From positions 1 to 53,315 of the forward strand of contig NZ_JAFBEV010000021.1 in NCBI RefSeq assembly GCF_016908935.1: DNA of 53,315 bases, given 5' to 3'. Numbering within the stretch: position 1 is the stretch's first letter; every line of letters begins with the position of its first letter. The notes under the pieces were generated by a model. It saw only the letters and a list, made by a program, of their open reading frames with translations, searched no databases and was not told where the DNA came from. The stretch comes from Sporolactobacillus spathodeae. Its GTDB lineage: Bacteria; Bacillota; Bacilli; Bacillales; Sporolactobacillaceae. Positions 42,928 through 52,938 of the stretch are shown one piece after another. Position numbers and translations under genes: made by a program.

Positions 42928-43359
42928 TTAATCCTCAAACTCTTCGCTTCGCTCCTTAATTTCAAAGAACTGTTCAACTCGTTTCGGATCCTCTTCAAAA
43001 TATTGAACGACATCGCCTATTCGGTCTATCGAATCCCAGCTCAAATGGTGTTCGATGCCTTCAACATCTTTATAAACATTTTCTTCGTGAACGCCAATCA
43101 ATTTCAGAAAATCTTCAAGCAATTCATGCCGATAAACAAGCCGTTTGCCCATTTTCTTACCTTTAGGTGTCAAAATAAATCCGCGATATTTCTCATAAAT
43201 TAAGTATTGATCTTTATCCAGCTTCTGAACCATTTTCGTCACCGAAGAAGAGTGAACATCCAATGCTTCAGCAATATCTGAAACTCTTGCATAACCTTTA
43301 TCTTGAATCAGCCAATAAATCCGTTCAATGTAGTCTTCCATACTTGGAGTAGGCGACAT
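42928..43359 (-). CDS. mntR: Manganese-responsive transcriptional regulator MntR
   Basis: The 143-residue DtxR-family repressor of Mn uptake genes has an N-terminal winged helix (residues about 5-70, [20 protein letters not shown]) and a dimerisation domain ([22 protein letters not shown]). Metal ligands Asp9, Glu12 and the EGIEHH cluster fit the MntR binuclear site (Asp8, Glu11, Glu99/Glu102/His103 in B. subtilis numbering). ATG 43357-43359 follows GGGGG. Confidence 0.95.
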   Translation of the reverse strand: MSPTPSMEDYIERIYWLIQDKGYARVSDIAEALDVHSSSVTKMVQKLDKDQYLIYEKYRGFILTPKGKKMGKRLVYRHELLEDFLKLIGVHEENVYKDVEGIEHHLSWDSIDRIGDVVQYFEEDPKRVEQFFEIKERSEEFED

Positions 43360-43530
43360 CATGTCTCCCCCTAACCAAACCAATAGTCATCTTATTAATC
43401 ATACTATAAGGTCCTTTAAAAAACAAGATAATGCGGTTTCATTCCGATCGATTTGATGACATTGCTCTTTGTAAAAATTACGATAAATCGCTATAATTAA
43501 GGAAGAGATGCTTTGGAGGGAAGAATACAT

Positions 43531-43911
43531 ATGGGATGGGTAAGTCTAATAATTGTTGGGGTTGTCTATTTAGGATTTACGTTTGGCGCGCGATGGATGC
43601 AAAAGCGCTATCTGACTACATTAAGCGACGACGAATTTCGCGCTGGTTGCCGCAAGGCGCAGCTGATTGACGTCCGGGAACTGGACGAGTTTAAGAAGGG
43701 GCATATTCTCGGTGCGCGAAATATCCCACTGACACAAATGAAATTACGCAAAACAGAAATTCGCCATGATATGCCGATCTATCTGTACGATGCAAATGGT
43801 GTCCGCAGCGCCCGGGCAGCTTCACTTCTGAAAAAAATGGGCTTCAAGAATCTCTACCATCTGCAAGGCGGCTTTAAGAAGTGGAGCGGAAAGATCAAGA
43901 CAGGCGCCTGA
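43531..43911 (+). CDS. yqhL: Rhodanese-like membrane-anchored protein (YqhL)
   Basis: The 126-residue protein has an N-terminal membrane segment (about 4-22) and a rhodanese domain (QLIDVRELDEFKKGHILGA, later LQGGFKKW). The active-site loop reads YLYDANGVRSARA, with Asp where sulfurtransferases have the catalytic Cys, so persulfide transfer is unlikely unless another residue serves. It may act as a binding domain. ATG 43531 follows GGAGGG. The neighbouring lipoate ligase gene (lipM/yqhM) of B. subtilis is not present. Confidence 0.88.
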   Translation: MGWVSLIIVGVVYLGFTFGARWMQKRYLTTLSDDEFRAGCRKAQLIDVRELDEFKKGHILGARNIPLTQMKLRKTEIRHDMPIYLYDANGVRSARAASLLKKMGFKNLYHLQGGFKKWSGKIKTGA

Positions 43912-43937
43912 ACACAAAAACATCAATAGTGAAAGAA

Positions 43938-43967
43938 AACTCAGCCTAGAACTAGCTGAGTTTTTTT
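43938..43967 (+). terminator. Terminator of yqhL
   Basis: AACTCAGC pairs with GCTGAGTT and is followed by seven T, about 27 bp after the stop codon. Confidence 0.9.
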
Positions 43968-43982
43968 GATGCCTATGATAGT

Positions 43983-44019
43983 AAAATGGCGCGCGTCCTT
44001 CTGAACGCGCGCCGTTTTA
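43983..44019 (-). terminator. Terminator of the gcv operon
   Basis: GGCGCGCGT pairs with ACGCGCGCC around CCTTCTGA, flanked by AAAAT and GTTTT. It is very GC-rich and lies about 25 bp after the gcvPB stop. Confidence 0.88.
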
Positions 44020-44044
44020 CTAATGGAATACCAACCTGTTTACC

Positions 44045-45523
44045 TTATTGCTGTTCCCGATCATTTTTACGATAACGCAGAATCGGATGGCGAGCCGCTC
44101 GCGTCTCATCTAAGCGTTTGATTACTGTTTGATGCGGCGCTTCCTGAACAATTTCTGGGTTGCTTTCTGCTTCACGTGCAATTTCAAGCAGGTGATCAGC
44201 AAAAGCATCGAGCGTCTCTTTCGATTCAGTCTCCGTCGGTTCAATCATCATCGCTTCATCAACAAGCAGCGGGAAATAGATTGTCGGTGGATAGTAACCA
44301 AAATCAAGTAAACGCTTGGCCATATCTAATGTCCGCACACCTAAAGCTTTTTGGCGGCTGCCCGATAAGACAAATTCATGTTTACACAGTTGCTTGAACG
44401 GCGTGTCGAATGCACCCGACAACCGTTTCAGCAGATAATTGGCATTCAGGACCGCATCTTTAGACACCTGGTTCAATCCTTTGCCGCCCATTGTGCGAAT
44501 GTACGCATAGGCGCGGACATTAATCGCAAAATTACCGTAGTAGGACTTAACGCGACCGATGGATTGCGGTCGGTTATAATCCAAACCGTAGCTGCCATCT
44601 TCTTTCTGGATAATCAGCGGTTTCGGCAGAAAAGCAGCCAATTCCTTCTTCACGCCGACTGGTCCGGAACCCGGACCGCCACCACCGTGCGGACCTGTAA
44701 ATGTTTTATGCAAATTGAGATGAACGACATCATAGCCCATATCACCTGGACGGGTTACACCCATAATTGCGTTCATATTGGCGCCGTCATAATAAACTTT
44801 CCCGCCAGCCGCATGGATAATCTCAGCAATTTCTTGAATATGTGTTTCAAACAGGCCGAGTGTGTTGGGGTTGGTCAGCATTAAAGCGGCAGTAGTCTCG
44901 TCAGCGACCCGTCTTAAATCATCCAAATCAACGAGTCCATTCGCATTAGATTTTACCGTGACGGTTTCAAAACCAGCGACTGAAGCCGACGCCGGATTGG
45001 TTCCATGAGCCGTATCTGGAATAATGACTTTCGTACGCTTGCTGTCATGATTGGCTTCGTGGAACGCACGGATAGTCATCAATCCCGTCCATTCACCATG
45101 TGCGCCCGCTGCTGGCTGCAAGGTCATCGCATCCATGCCGGTGATTTCCTCAAGATTGGTCTGCAATCGATAAAGAAGTTCAAGAGCGCCTTGAACACTT
45201 TGCGGATCTTGATAAGGATGGATATGAGTCAGTCCATCTAGCCGAGCGAGTACTTCATTGACTTTCGGGTTATATTTCATTGTGCACGAACCTAGCGGGT
45301 AAAAGCCGTTGTCCACGCCAAAATTACGTCTTGATAGTGCCATATAGTGACGAACGAGTTGCAATTCCGACACTTCCGGAAGTTCTGGTTTTTTCCGTCG
45401 GATATAGTCACTCGCGATCAACGTTTCCGTAGGCTGCGCTGGCACATCTAACGCACTCAGACTATAGGCTGTGCGTCCCGTCTTAGATTGTTCAAAAATG
45501 AGCGGTTGATTCGAATTAGCCAT
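44045..45523 (-). CDS. gcvPB: Glycine dehydrogenase (decarboxylating) subunit 2
   Basis: The 492-residue P-protein subunit carries PLP on the lysine in [18 protein letters not shown]. With GcvPA it decarboxylates glycine and passes aminomethyl to lipoylated GcvH. Text such as [15 protein letters not shown] and [13 protein letters not shown] is typical. The start at 45521-45523 overlaps the gcvPA stop by 8 bp; the longer frame upstream is unsupported. GcvH is not encoded in this window. Confidence 0.97.
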   Translation of the reverse strand: MANSNQPLIFEQSKTGRTAYSLSALDVPAQPTETLIASDYIRRKKPELPEVSELQLVRHYMALSRRNFGVDNGFYPLGSCTMKYNPKVNEVLARLDGLTHIHPYQDPQSVQGALELLYRLQTNLEEITGMDAMTLQPAAGAHGEWTGLMTIRAFHEANHDSKRTKVIIPDTAHGTNPASASVAGFETVTVKSNANGLVDLDDLRRVADETTAALMLTNPNTLGLFETHIQEIAEIIHAAGGKVYYDGANMNAIMGVTRPGDMGYDVVHLNLHKTFTGPHGGGGPGSGPVGVKKELAAFLPKPLIIQKEDGSYGLDYNRPQSIGRVKSYYGNFAINVRAYAYIRTMGGKGLNQVSKDAVLNANYLLKRLSGAFDTPFKQLCKHEFVLSGSRQKALGVRTLDMAKRLLDFGYYPPTIYFPLLVDEAMMIEPTETESKETLDAFADHLLEIAREAESNPEIVQEAPHQTVIKRLDETRAARHPILRYRKNDREQQ

Positions 45524-46871
45524 GGATGATTTCCTCCAATGCCTCTGCAAATTGATCAATGTCTTCTTTTGTACGCATTTCTGTGACCGCAACAAGCATC
45601 TGGCCTTTTCGTTCCGGATTGAATCTACCTAAATCACAGCCGCCGATAAAGCCTTTTTCCAGTAATTTGCGGTTTACATCAGGAACAGAAGCGCCGCAAT
45701 CAATCACAAATTCATTAAAGAAGGCACCCTCGGTCACAAGACGCGCGCCGCTGTTTTTCAATTTTTCTGCAGCATAATGCGCTTTTTGCAAATTCTGATC
45801 GGCAAGCTCCGTGATCCCTGCTTTGCCGAAAGCGGTCATTGCGACTGCAGAAGCGAGCGCATTCAATGCTTGATTGGAGCAAATATTCGAGGTCGCCTTA
45901 TCCCGTCGAATATGTTGTTCGCGCGCTTGAAGTGTCAACACATAACCACGTTGCCCTTCTTCATCAACGGTTTGACCGACCAGTCTGCCTGGAACTTTGC
46001 GGACGAGTTTCTCTGTTACGGCAAAATAGCCGCAATGCGGACCGCCGAAAGAACTGCTGATTCCTAGCGGTTGGCAATCACCGGTAACAATGTCAGCATG
46101 GAAATCACCTGGCGGAGTCAGCAGACCGAGTGCGAGCGGATTGCTCGAGACAATAAAATGCGCTTTACCACAGCCATGAACAAGTGCTTCAATTTCTTTT
46201 AAGGGCTCAATCTGTCCATAGAAGTTAGGATATTGGACCACAACGCAAGCCGTATCGCTATCCACAAGCTGTCGCAAAGCCTGCAGATCGACAACGCCGT
46301 TTGCGGACGGAATAGTCACTAATTCGAGATGTCTGCCATGCGCATAGGTTTGAACAACCTCACGATATTCTGGATGGACCGACTCTGCAATCAAAATTTT
46401 ATTTTTTCTTGTTGTGCCGGCACTCAGCAGAGCCGCTTCAGCCAAAGCTGTCGAGCCGTCATACATTGAGGAGTTGGCAACATCCATTCCGGTCAGTTCG
46501 CAGATTAATGTTTGAAATTCGAAAATCGCCTGCAGCTCGCCTTGAGAAACTTCTGCCTGATACGGTGTGTAGGCCGTATAGAATTCGCCGCGAGACAGCA
46601 CGCTGTCGACGACGGAAGGAATATAGTGGTCGTAAACACCCGCGCCGAGAAAAGACGGGTATTCCGTCGTCGTTGCATTTTTCTTGGCCATTTCTTGGAA
46701 CAAGCGAATTAATTCAGGTTCCGACAGGGCTTTTTCAACCGAGAGTTCTCCTTTAAAACGAATTCCCGATGGCACATCGCTAAAAAGTTCTTCCTCGCTG
46801 GTGATGCCGATCGCTTGTAGCATCTCCTGCCGATCCGTTTCTGTCACCGGCAGATAGCGAAATTCTCCCAT
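45516..46871 (-). CDS. gcvPA: Glycine dehydrogenase (decarboxylating) subunit 1
   Basis: The 451-residue non-PLP half of the split P-protein has the N-terminal [15 protein letters not shown] and [17 protein letters not shown], and [14 protein letters not shown]. It pairs with GcvPB to form the decarboxylase. It lies 12 bp downstream of gcvT with a good GAGGAGG and is coupled to gcvPB by overlap. Confidence 0.97.
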   Translation of the reverse strand: MGEFRYLPVTETDRQEMLQAIGITSEEELFSDVPSGIRFKGELSVEKALSEPELIRLFQEMAKKNATTTEYPSFLGAGVYDHYIPSVVDSVLSRGEFYTAYTPYQAEVSQGELQAIFEFQTLICELTGMDVANSSMYDGSTALAEAALLSAGTTRKNKILIAESVHPEYREVVQTYAHGRHLELVTIPSANGVVDLQALRQLVDSDTACVVVQYPNFYGQIEPLKEIEALVHGCGKAHFIVSSNPLALGLLTPPGDFHADIVTGDCQPLGISSSFGGPHCGYFAVTEKLVRKVPGRLVGQTVDEEGQRGYVLTLQAREQHIRRDKATSNICSNQALNALASAVAMTAFGKAGITELADQNLQKAHYAAEKLKNSGARLVTEGAFFNEFVIDCGASVPDVNRKLLEKGFIGGCDLGRFNPERKGQMLVAVTEMRTKEDIDQFAEALEEIIHG

Positions 46872-46883
46872 GATTTTTCCTCC

Positions 46884-47981
46884 TCAACCTTTCTTGTAAA
46901 AAGGCGCTTTGATGACCTTAGCCAGTTTTTTCTTGCCACGTACATCGACTTCAACTTCAGTACCCAGATCAGCGAAAGAGGATGCAACAAGTGCCAGTCC
47001 AAGGTTCTTTCCGAGTGTCGGTGAATGGGTTCCTGTTGTAATTTCTCCAATTTGTCGCCCTTCAGCATAAACCGGATAGTGAGCCCGTGGAATCGCACGA
47101 TCAATCATTTCAATACCAACCACTCGCCGTTTGAGTCCTTCTGTCTTTTGACGTTTCAATGCCGCTTTGCCAATAAAGTCTGCTGTTTTATTCAACTTGA
47201 CCGCAAAGCCAATACCTGCTTCTAGTGGCGAAATGGTCTTGCTTAATTCATGACCGTATAGCGGCAGACGTGCTTCAAAACGCAGTGTATCACGGGCACC
47301 GAGTCCGCAAGGAATAAGTCCCGTATCCTTGCCTGCTTCAAGGACTGCATCCCATATAACGCGAGCTGAATCAGCCGCACAATATATTTCAAATCCATCT
47401 TCGCCAGTGTACCCTGTTCGCGAAAGCAACACAGGAACACCGCTCAATAGAATCTTTTCTTTAAAAGTAAATGTCTTAATTGCTTGTAAATCTGTTTCGG
47501 TCAGCTGCTGCAGCACCTGCTTTGCTTTCGGACCTTGAACAGCGAGCAGTGCGGTTGTCTCTGAATGATTTTCGAGGACCGCCTGATCGTTTAGATGACT
47601 TTTGAGCCAATCAAAATCTTTGGCAATATTTGCCGCATTGACCACAAGCATAAAATGCGTGTCTTCAAGTCGATAGATCAGTAGATCATCCACTGTTCCA
47701 CCATCCTCGTAGCACATTGCTGTGTACATTGCTTCTCCGGGATGTATTCTACTAACATCGTTGGTCACCATTTTTTGCAGGTAAGCTTCAGATCCTGCAC
47801 CTTCCAGGAAAAATTCACCCATATGCGACACATCAAAAATACCTGCTCCCGTTCGGACTGCCTGATGCTCCTGTGTGATGCCCGAAATCTGTACAGGAAG
47901 CAAATAGCCGCCAAAATCAATCAGTTTTGCACCTATCTCTTGATAATAACCATACAGCGGCGTTGTTTTTTGTTCAGACAT
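46884..47981 (-). CDS. gcvT: Glycine cleavage system T protein (aminomethyltransferase)
   Basis: The 365-residue tetrahydrofolate-dependent aminomethyltransferase releases ammonia and makes 5,10-methylene-THF from the H-protein-bound intermediate. It has IFDVSHMGEF, the GLGARDTLRFEA segment with the catalytic Asp, and the C-terminal GEITTGTHSPTLGKN. ATG follows GAGGGAAATCCGG. It is the first gene of the operon, directly under the tandem glycine riboswitch. Confidence 0.97.
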   Translation of the reverse strand: MSEQKTTPLYGYYQEIGAKLIDFGGYLLPVQISGITQEHQAVRTGAGIFDVSHMGEFFLEGAGSEAYLQKMVTNDVSRIHPGEAMYTAMCYEDGGTVDDLLIYRLEDTHFMLVVNAANIAKDFDWLKSHLNDQAVLENHSETTALLAVQGPKAKQVLQQLTETDLQAIKTFTFKEKILLSGVPVLLSRTGYTGEDGFEIYCAADSARVIWDAVLEAGKDTGLIPCGLGARDTLRFEARLPLYGHELSKTISPLEAGIGFAVKLNKTADFIGKAALKRQKTEGLKRRVVGIEMIDRAIPRAHYPVYAEGRQIGEITTGTHSPTLGKNLGLALVASSFADLGTEVEVDVRGKKKLAKVIKAPFYKKG

Positions 47982-48035
47982 TTATCCGGATTTCCCTCCT
48001 CAAAAGATGGATAACAGATTTAAGAGAAGCAAACA

Positions 48036-48077
48036 AAAAAGGACAGAGAAAGACACATAAAGTGTTTTCTCTGTCCT
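48036..48077 (-). terminator. Expression platform of the glycine riboswitch
   Basis: On the minus strand GGACAGAGAAAACAC pairs with GTGTCTTTCTCTGTCC, followed by TTTTTTG. The upstream arm is also the 3' strand of the second aptamer, so glycine binding should prevent this terminator and switch gcvT on. Confidence 0.85.
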
Positions 48078-48250
48078 TAGACCTGAAAGTTTATCGCTTA
48101 TCGAGCAACTCGTTTAAGCGGTATCCCCTTTGGTGGCCGAATTCTTCAGCACTCTCCAGAGGCGCGTCCGTCACAAGTCTTTTTGCCTGAGAGATTCACT
48201 CACCATTTGCTCCTTCGGCCACGCGTCTTCCGCGTTCTCTCCTCATGACG
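48070..48250 (-). promoter_or_regulatory. Tandem glycine riboswitch
   Basis: Two aptamers are readable on the minus strand. The first runs GGAGAGAACG, GCCGAAGGAGCAA, ATCTCTCAGGCAAAAAGAC. The second runs CTCTGGAGAG, CACCAAAGGGGATA, AACTTTCAGGTCTAAGGACAGAG (in parts). These are the gcvT-motif consensus elements in the usual tandem form with a short linker. It controls the gcvT-gcvPA-gcvPB operon through the adjacent terminator. Confidence 0.95.
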
Positions 48251-48386
48251 TCATCCGCAATCTATTCAGTTGCCGCGTTTAACTCGTCTCAAATTCGTCT
48301 ATACTAACATCATTATCCTACCAATATTTCTGCCTGTTCGCAAGAGTATGTTCACAAAATTTTAACAAAAAACAAGGATGTTTCCG

Positions 48387-50063
48387 ATGGAACCGATCAT
48401 TCAATTTAGCCATTCATGGGAGGAAGAATTTTTAAAGCGGATCCAAAACGACGGTCCGTGGGCCAAACCAGAATTGTTTCAACTCGCCTATGAGGCCGAG
48501 TCCGCCCGACTGGTCCCCTCTTTTCATGGTTTGATCGCACCGAACCAGCTACCCGATCTCAATCTTCATCCACACCAGATTGAAACAGCCCGTACCGTTA
48601 TTGAAGACATGCATGGCAAAGCGATTCTCGCGGATGAAGTTGGTCTTGGAAAGACGATTGAGGCAGGCTTAATCATCAAAGAATATATGATCCGCGGTCT
48701 GGTGAAAAAGGTGTTGATCCTTGTCCCCGCTTCTCTTGTCCTGCAATGGGTATCCGAGCTAAATGGTAAATTTTCGATTCCGGCAGTTCCGCAACGCAAA
48801 ACCTATGTCTGGAGCCAATGCGACGTCGTTGTCTCATCGATAGACACGGCAAAACGCGATCCACATCGCAGTCTCGTGTTGGAACAGAACTATGACCTAG
48901 TCATTATTGACGAAGCGCATAAGTTGAAAAATCATAAAACGAAAAACTATCAATTTGTCCAATTATTGAAAAAGAAATTCTGTTTGTTACTTACAGCGAC
49001 ACCTATTCAAAACCGTTTGAGCGAAATTTTCTACCTCGTTTCGCTGTTGAAACCAGGCTATTTAGGCGATCAAGCTTCCTTTTCGCAAAATTACCAGAAA
49101 GGGAATCGTTCTGTAAAAAACGAGGAAAAATTGAAAGAGCTTGTTAATCAGGTAATGGTTCGTAATCGCCGCATTGATACAAAACTCCAATGGCCAAAAC
49201 GAATCATCACCTCATTGGATATTACTTTTTCCAAAGAGGAACAGGAGTTTTATGAAGCGCTTTCCAATTTGAAAGACGTCGGATTAATACAAGGCTTTTC
49301 TTTACTGACACTTCAACGTGAAGCCTGCAGCAGCCGTGAAGCAGCCTTTCAAACGCTCAGCAAAATATATAAGAAAACCATTTCTCCGCACTATGAACGC
49401 TTATGGCATCTTCTTTTCGCAAAGCTGAATGCTGTGCAACGAAATGCAAAGGCTGAAAAAGCATTAGAGTTGATCCGGCAGATTAACGATAAAGTGATTA
49501 TCTTCACTGAATATCGTGCCTCACAGCTCTATCTGCAATGGTATCTGAAAAAAAATGATATTTCATCAGTCCCGTTCAATGGCGGTTTTAAGCGTAATAA
49601 AAAAGACTGGATGCGCGCCCTATTTCAAAATCACGTACAGGTGCTCATAGCCACTGAAGCTGGCGGCGAAGGGATCAATCTCCAATTCGCTAGCCATATG
49701 ATTAATTACGACCTACCTTGGAATCCGATGCGTATTGAACAGCGTATCGGACGTATCCATCGTCTCGGTCAAGAAAATGACGTGCATATTTATAATTTTG
49801 CGATTCGCGATACCGTTGAAAGCCATATCCTGAATTTGCTTTACAATAAAATCAATCTTTTTGAACAGGTGATTGGCGAGCTGGACACAATACTTGGCCG
49901 TATTGACTTGAACGATGTGGATCGCGAGGTAAGCCGGATTTTCGAGGAATCTGAATCGAGTGGCGAGTTGAAAATTAAATTGGATAATCTAAGCAGTGTC
50001 ATTAACTCAGCACGGAAGCAGTTTGAGGAGGGAAAAACGGATGCAGCAAGCGGCGATCTATAA
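48387..50063 (+). CDS. yqhH: SNF2/DEAD-type helicase YqhH
   Basis: The 558-residue superfamily 2 ATPase of the Swi2/Snf2 type has Walker A ADEVGLGKTIEAGL, DEAH box VIIDEAHKLKN, motif III LLTATPIQN, and C-terminal motifs V/VI (GGEGINLQFA, IEQRIGRIHRLGQ). It resembles RapA in architecture and may remodel nucleic-acid-protein complexes; its target is unknown. ATG 48387 has AAGGA at 8 bp and is preferred over the ATG nine bases upstream. It is coupled by a 23-bp overlap to yqhG. Confidence 0.92.
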   Translation: MEPIIQFSHSWEEEFLKRIQNDGPWAKPELFQLAYEAESARLVPSFHGLIAPNQLPDLNLHPHQIETARTVIEDMHGKAILADEVGLGKTIEAGLIIKEYMIRGLVKKVLILVPASLVLQWVSELNGKFSIPAVPQRKTYVWSQCDVVVSSIDTAKRDPHRSLVLEQNYDLVIIDEAHKLKNHKTKNYQFVQLLKKKFCLLLTATPIQNRLSEIFYLVSLLKPGYLGDQASFSQNYQKGNRSVKNEEKLKELVNQVMVRNRRIDTKLQWPKRIITSLDITFSKEEQEFYEALSNLKDVGLIQGFSLLTLQREACSSREAAFQTLSKIYKKTISPHYERLWHLLFAKLNAVQRNAKAEKALELIRQINDKVIIFTEYRASQLYLQWYLKKNDISSVPFNGGFKRNKKDWMRALFQNHVQVLIATEAGGEGINLQFASHMINYDLPWNPMRIEQRIGRIHRLGQENDVHIYNFAIRDTVESHILNLLYNKINLFEQVIGELDTILGRIDLNDVDREVSRIFEESESSGELKIKLDNLSSVINSARKQFEEGKTDAASGDL

Positions 50064-50829
50064 TTATTTGTCTCGATTCTTTTCCGCTTCCGGCTGCGCG
50101 CTGCAGGCGGATAGCCATACTGGCCAACTCAAAGTTAAGCTCACTGAAGAGATGGACCAAATGCTGATGAACCGTCCCTTTTACTGGCACTATATCAAGC
50201 AAACCGGTGGCATTGCGGAAACCGCCACCCTGGATTTCCGTACCCATACTCGCGGCGACCAAGCCGAACTGATCTATTTTGGTGCCCCACGTCTACATCA
50301 GATTTTTAATGTTGCAGAAAAAATGGGCACGTTTATCCGGCTGTTTCAGAATCTGCCAGAAGACGCGCCTGCCGCCCTTGAACCTTGGATCGGCTTAAAT
50401 ATGAAAATCAGCTACCAATGCGATTTGAAACGTGATCGTATCTGTTCGGTCGGGCTTCAACTCATCAACGGCACACTGATTGAGGGCTTTGAAGAGATGC
50501 TGTCCGGTCTAAAGTTAATTCCAAAGATGCCTGACTATCTCTATACGCTCAGTCCGCTGATTACTGTTCCTAGCGGCATCAAACGCATTACTGCTTTTAT
50601 TGAACGTGAATTGATCAACGAGCCTACGGATTGGGCAAATGAAGCAGGGCAGCGATGGCTTCGTGATCAAGCGCTTTTGGATGCTTTTTATGAGCAGCAA
50701 GATACAAAGCCGGAATGCTATTTTCAGGAAAAAGAGGCGCTTAAAGAGCAATACCAGCCTCGTATTTCGATTCAATTGATTAATGCTGGCCTTTTCTATC
50801 TTCGTTCCGCATCATTTCTCCCAGGCTAA
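50041..50829 (+). CDS. yqhG: YqhG-family protein
   Basis: The 262-residue soluble protein matches B. subtilis YqhG in place and style (IYNYLSRFFSASGC at the start, LTEEMDQMLMNRPFYWHYI). Function is unknown; it is always coupled to the YqhH helicase. ATG 50041 follows GAGGAGGG, within the yqhH end. Its stop overlaps the comGB stop by 4 bp in convergent orientation. Confidence 0.9.
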   Translation: MQQAAIYNYLSRFFSASGCALQADSHTGQLKVKLTEEMDQMLMNRPFYWHYIKQTGGIAETATLDFRTHTRGDQAELIYFGAPRLHQIFNVAEKMGTFIRLFQNLPEDAPAALEPWIGLNMKISYQCDLKRDRICSVGLQLINGTLIEGFEEMLSGLKLIPKMPDYLYTLSPLITVPSGIKRITAFIERELINEPTDWANEAGQRWLRDQALLDAFYEQQDTKPECYFQEKEALKEQYQPRISIQLINAGLFYLRSASFLPG

Positions 50830-51857
50830 AGACCATTTACAATATGAAAAATCGGGAGCAGAACAGCTGAGAACAGACCAAGTACAAGACCGCCGACAAA
50901 AATCAGAATCGCTGGCTGAACGTAAGAAAGTAGTTGCTCCATTTTTTCCTCAAAGTCAACAAGAATGGCATCACTATAGCGTGCGAGCGATTCCCCGAGG
51001 ATACCGCCAAGTTCGCCTTGACGAATGACCGATACCATGTCTGGAAGGAAATAGCCGACGCGGTCGATCGCTTCAGTAAACCGTCTTCCCTCGTCAAAGC
51101 ATTGGCGTAATCGTTCCGCTTCATAATTCAGAAATGGTGTCGCTCCGGTATCTTTAAGGGCATCAACCGCTTGACGAATCGACAAGCCGGAGCGCAGCAT
51201 ACTTCCGAAATAAAAGGAAAATTTCTGTGTCAGTAAATGACGGAGAAAATGTCTCAGAATTGGCAGATGCAGCGCAATCTGTATCTTTTTTTCAACTGGC
51301 AAGCGACGACTATAAATCCAGAGAAGCAAGCCTGCTGTAATAACGGCCAAGAGGAGAGCAGCCAAGAGAAATGCGTGATTCGACAAAATAAGAAGCACGC
51401 GGGTGATCAGCGGTAAATCAATTTGCAGTGAATGATAGAGTTGAAGAAAATTAGGCAATAGAAAGTGCCCGATGATATATAACATCAAGAGGAGCAGCCA
51501 AAGAAGGAAAAGCGGATAACGAAGCAGCCGCCCGAGTCTTCGTCGATTCTCTTCTTGACGCTGCAGCATATGACCGCACGCTGTTAGCCCCCTGAATAAA
51601 TCGCCACTCTTCTCTGAAAAATAAATCGAACAGACAATGGCTTCGGGAAAATGAAATGCGCGGAGAATCTCATGAACTTTCCAACCTTCTTCGAGAGCAG
51701 CGATCATTTTCTCAATATCATTTCGAAGCATCTGATTTCGGTGAAAAAATTGAAAGCGCATGGCTACTAAAAGTGTATATCCTTCTCCAAGGCACTGACC
51801 CAGATGCACGAGAAACAAGGCTTGTTCCGTCTTAGTCCAATTTTTTCTGATACGCAT
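50826..51857 (-). CDS. comGB: Competence type II/IV pilus assembly platform protein ComGB
   Basis: The 343-residue GspF/PilC-like inner-membrane platform protein has two T2SSF domains and three membrane segments (about 120-140, 165-190 and 310-335). The C-terminal RQGELGGILGESLARYSD and the normal ending are present. The chosen ATG (51855-51857) overlaps comGA by 26 bp. comGC and the other pseudopilin genes that normally follow are missing; the next gene is yqhG on the other strand. Confidence 0.93.
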   Translation of the reverse strand: MRIRKNWTKTEQALFLVHLGQCLGEGYTLLVAMRFQFFHRNQMLRNDIEKMIAALEEGWKVHEILRAFHFPEAIVCSIYFSEKSGDLFRGLTACGHMLQRQEENRRRLGRLLRYPLFLLWLLLLMLYIIGHFLLPNFLQLYHSLQIDLPLITRVLLILSNHAFLLAALLLAVITAGLLLWIYSRRLPVEKKIQIALHLPILRHFLRHLLTQKFSFYFGSMLRSGLSIRQAVDALKDTGATPFLNYEAERLRQCFDEGRRFTEAIDRVGYFLPDMVSVIRQGELGGILGESLARYSDAILVDFEEKMEQLLSYVQPAILIFVGGLVLGLFSAVLLPIFHIVNGL

Positions 51858-52938
51858 GAGAAACGACGCCTCTTTCCCGGATATCTTCCTCGATCCATCC
51901 CCTGGAAACGCCTTCTTCAATAAAATCCTCAATGGTTTTGTAACCCGGATGAACCGAACTAAATGTTTGATTCGCCAGCAGATCATGAAGCGGCATTCCG
52001 GCAAGAATTTCAAAAATACCCGTTCGCTTCGGATGGTGGCGATTTGGACAATCCGGTTTACAAACGGCTCCGCAGTTCGGACATTGTATTGACACCAGAC
52101 GCTCGCCAATGACGCCGATCAGTGTTTCACGTAAATCAAAGCGTGAAACACCAAGTTCTGACATACGCTGAATCGTACTGGCGGCATGCGCAGCATGCAC
52201 CGTTGATAAGACAAGATGACCGCTCAATGAAGCTTTGAGTGCAATACGTGCGGTTTCTTCGTCACGGATTTCACCAATCATAATGATATCCGGGTCATGG
52301 CGAAGGATCGCTTTGAATCCTCTGGCATAGGTGAAATTTGCTCGTTCATTGACTTCCATCTGAACAAACGTATCATTACGCTTCTCTATTGGATCTTCGA
52401 GGGTAATCACGCGGGCATTGTATTTCTTTTGCAATGCGGCGAGCAGCGTATACAAAGTTGTGGTCTTTCCTGATCCAGTCGGTCCTGAAACGAGGATAAG
52501 ACCGTTCTGATAATTGAGCAGACAGTTTAGTCCATTCACTGATTCTTCAAAAACAGACAGATCTTCTATCGCAGGATTTTTTCTTTGGGGAAGGATTCGA
52601 ATAACCATACTTTCGCCGCTTGGGGTCGGCAAAGTCGAAAAACGCAGGGAAGCGTGATCATGAGCGAAGACAGTCGGCATTGCACTACTTTGTGGCAGCC
52701 GTGTTTCGCCGATATCCATGCCAGACAGAAATTTAAAATGATTGATCATCCGTTCTGCTTCATCAGCGGCAATAATCGCCATTTGGTATAAATAACCGTG
52801 AATCCGCAGCTCAATCAGCGTTTCTTCAGCTCGGGGGATAAAATGAACATCCGATGCGTCGGCGGAATAAGCATCGGCCAGAAGTTCCTGACAACGTTCG
52901 CGAATTAGCTCCGCTTTCTCTTGTTCCTGTTCATTCAA
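51832..52938 (-). CDS. comGA: Competence pilus ATPase ComGA
   Basis: The 368-residue GspE/PilB-type secretion ATPase has Walker A SGPTGSGKTTTLYTLL, the Asp box ITLEDPIEK, Walker B IGEIRDEETARIA and a four-Cys zinc site (CPNCGAVCKPDC). It drives pilus assembly for DNA uptake. The start is TTG (52936-52938) behind GGAGAGAAGG. No clear ComK box was picked upstream. Confidence 0.95.
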   Translation of the reverse strand: MNEQEQEKAELIRERCQELLADAYSADASDVHFIPRAEETLIELRIHGYLYQMAIIAADEAERMINHFKFLSGMDIGETRLPQSSAMPTVFAHDHASLRFSTLPTPSGESMVIRILPQRKNPAIEDLSVFEESVNGLNCLLNYQNGLILVSGPTGSGKTTTLYTLLAALQKKYNARVITLEDPIEKRNDTFVQMEVNERANFTYARGFKAILRHDPDIIMIGEIRDEETARIALKASLSGHLVLSTVHAAHAASTIQRMSELGVSRFDLRETLIGVIGERLVSIQCPNCGAVCKPDCPNRHHPKRTGIFEILAGMPLHDLLANQTFSSVHPGYKTIEDFIEEGVSRGWIEEDIRERGVVSHAYQKKLD

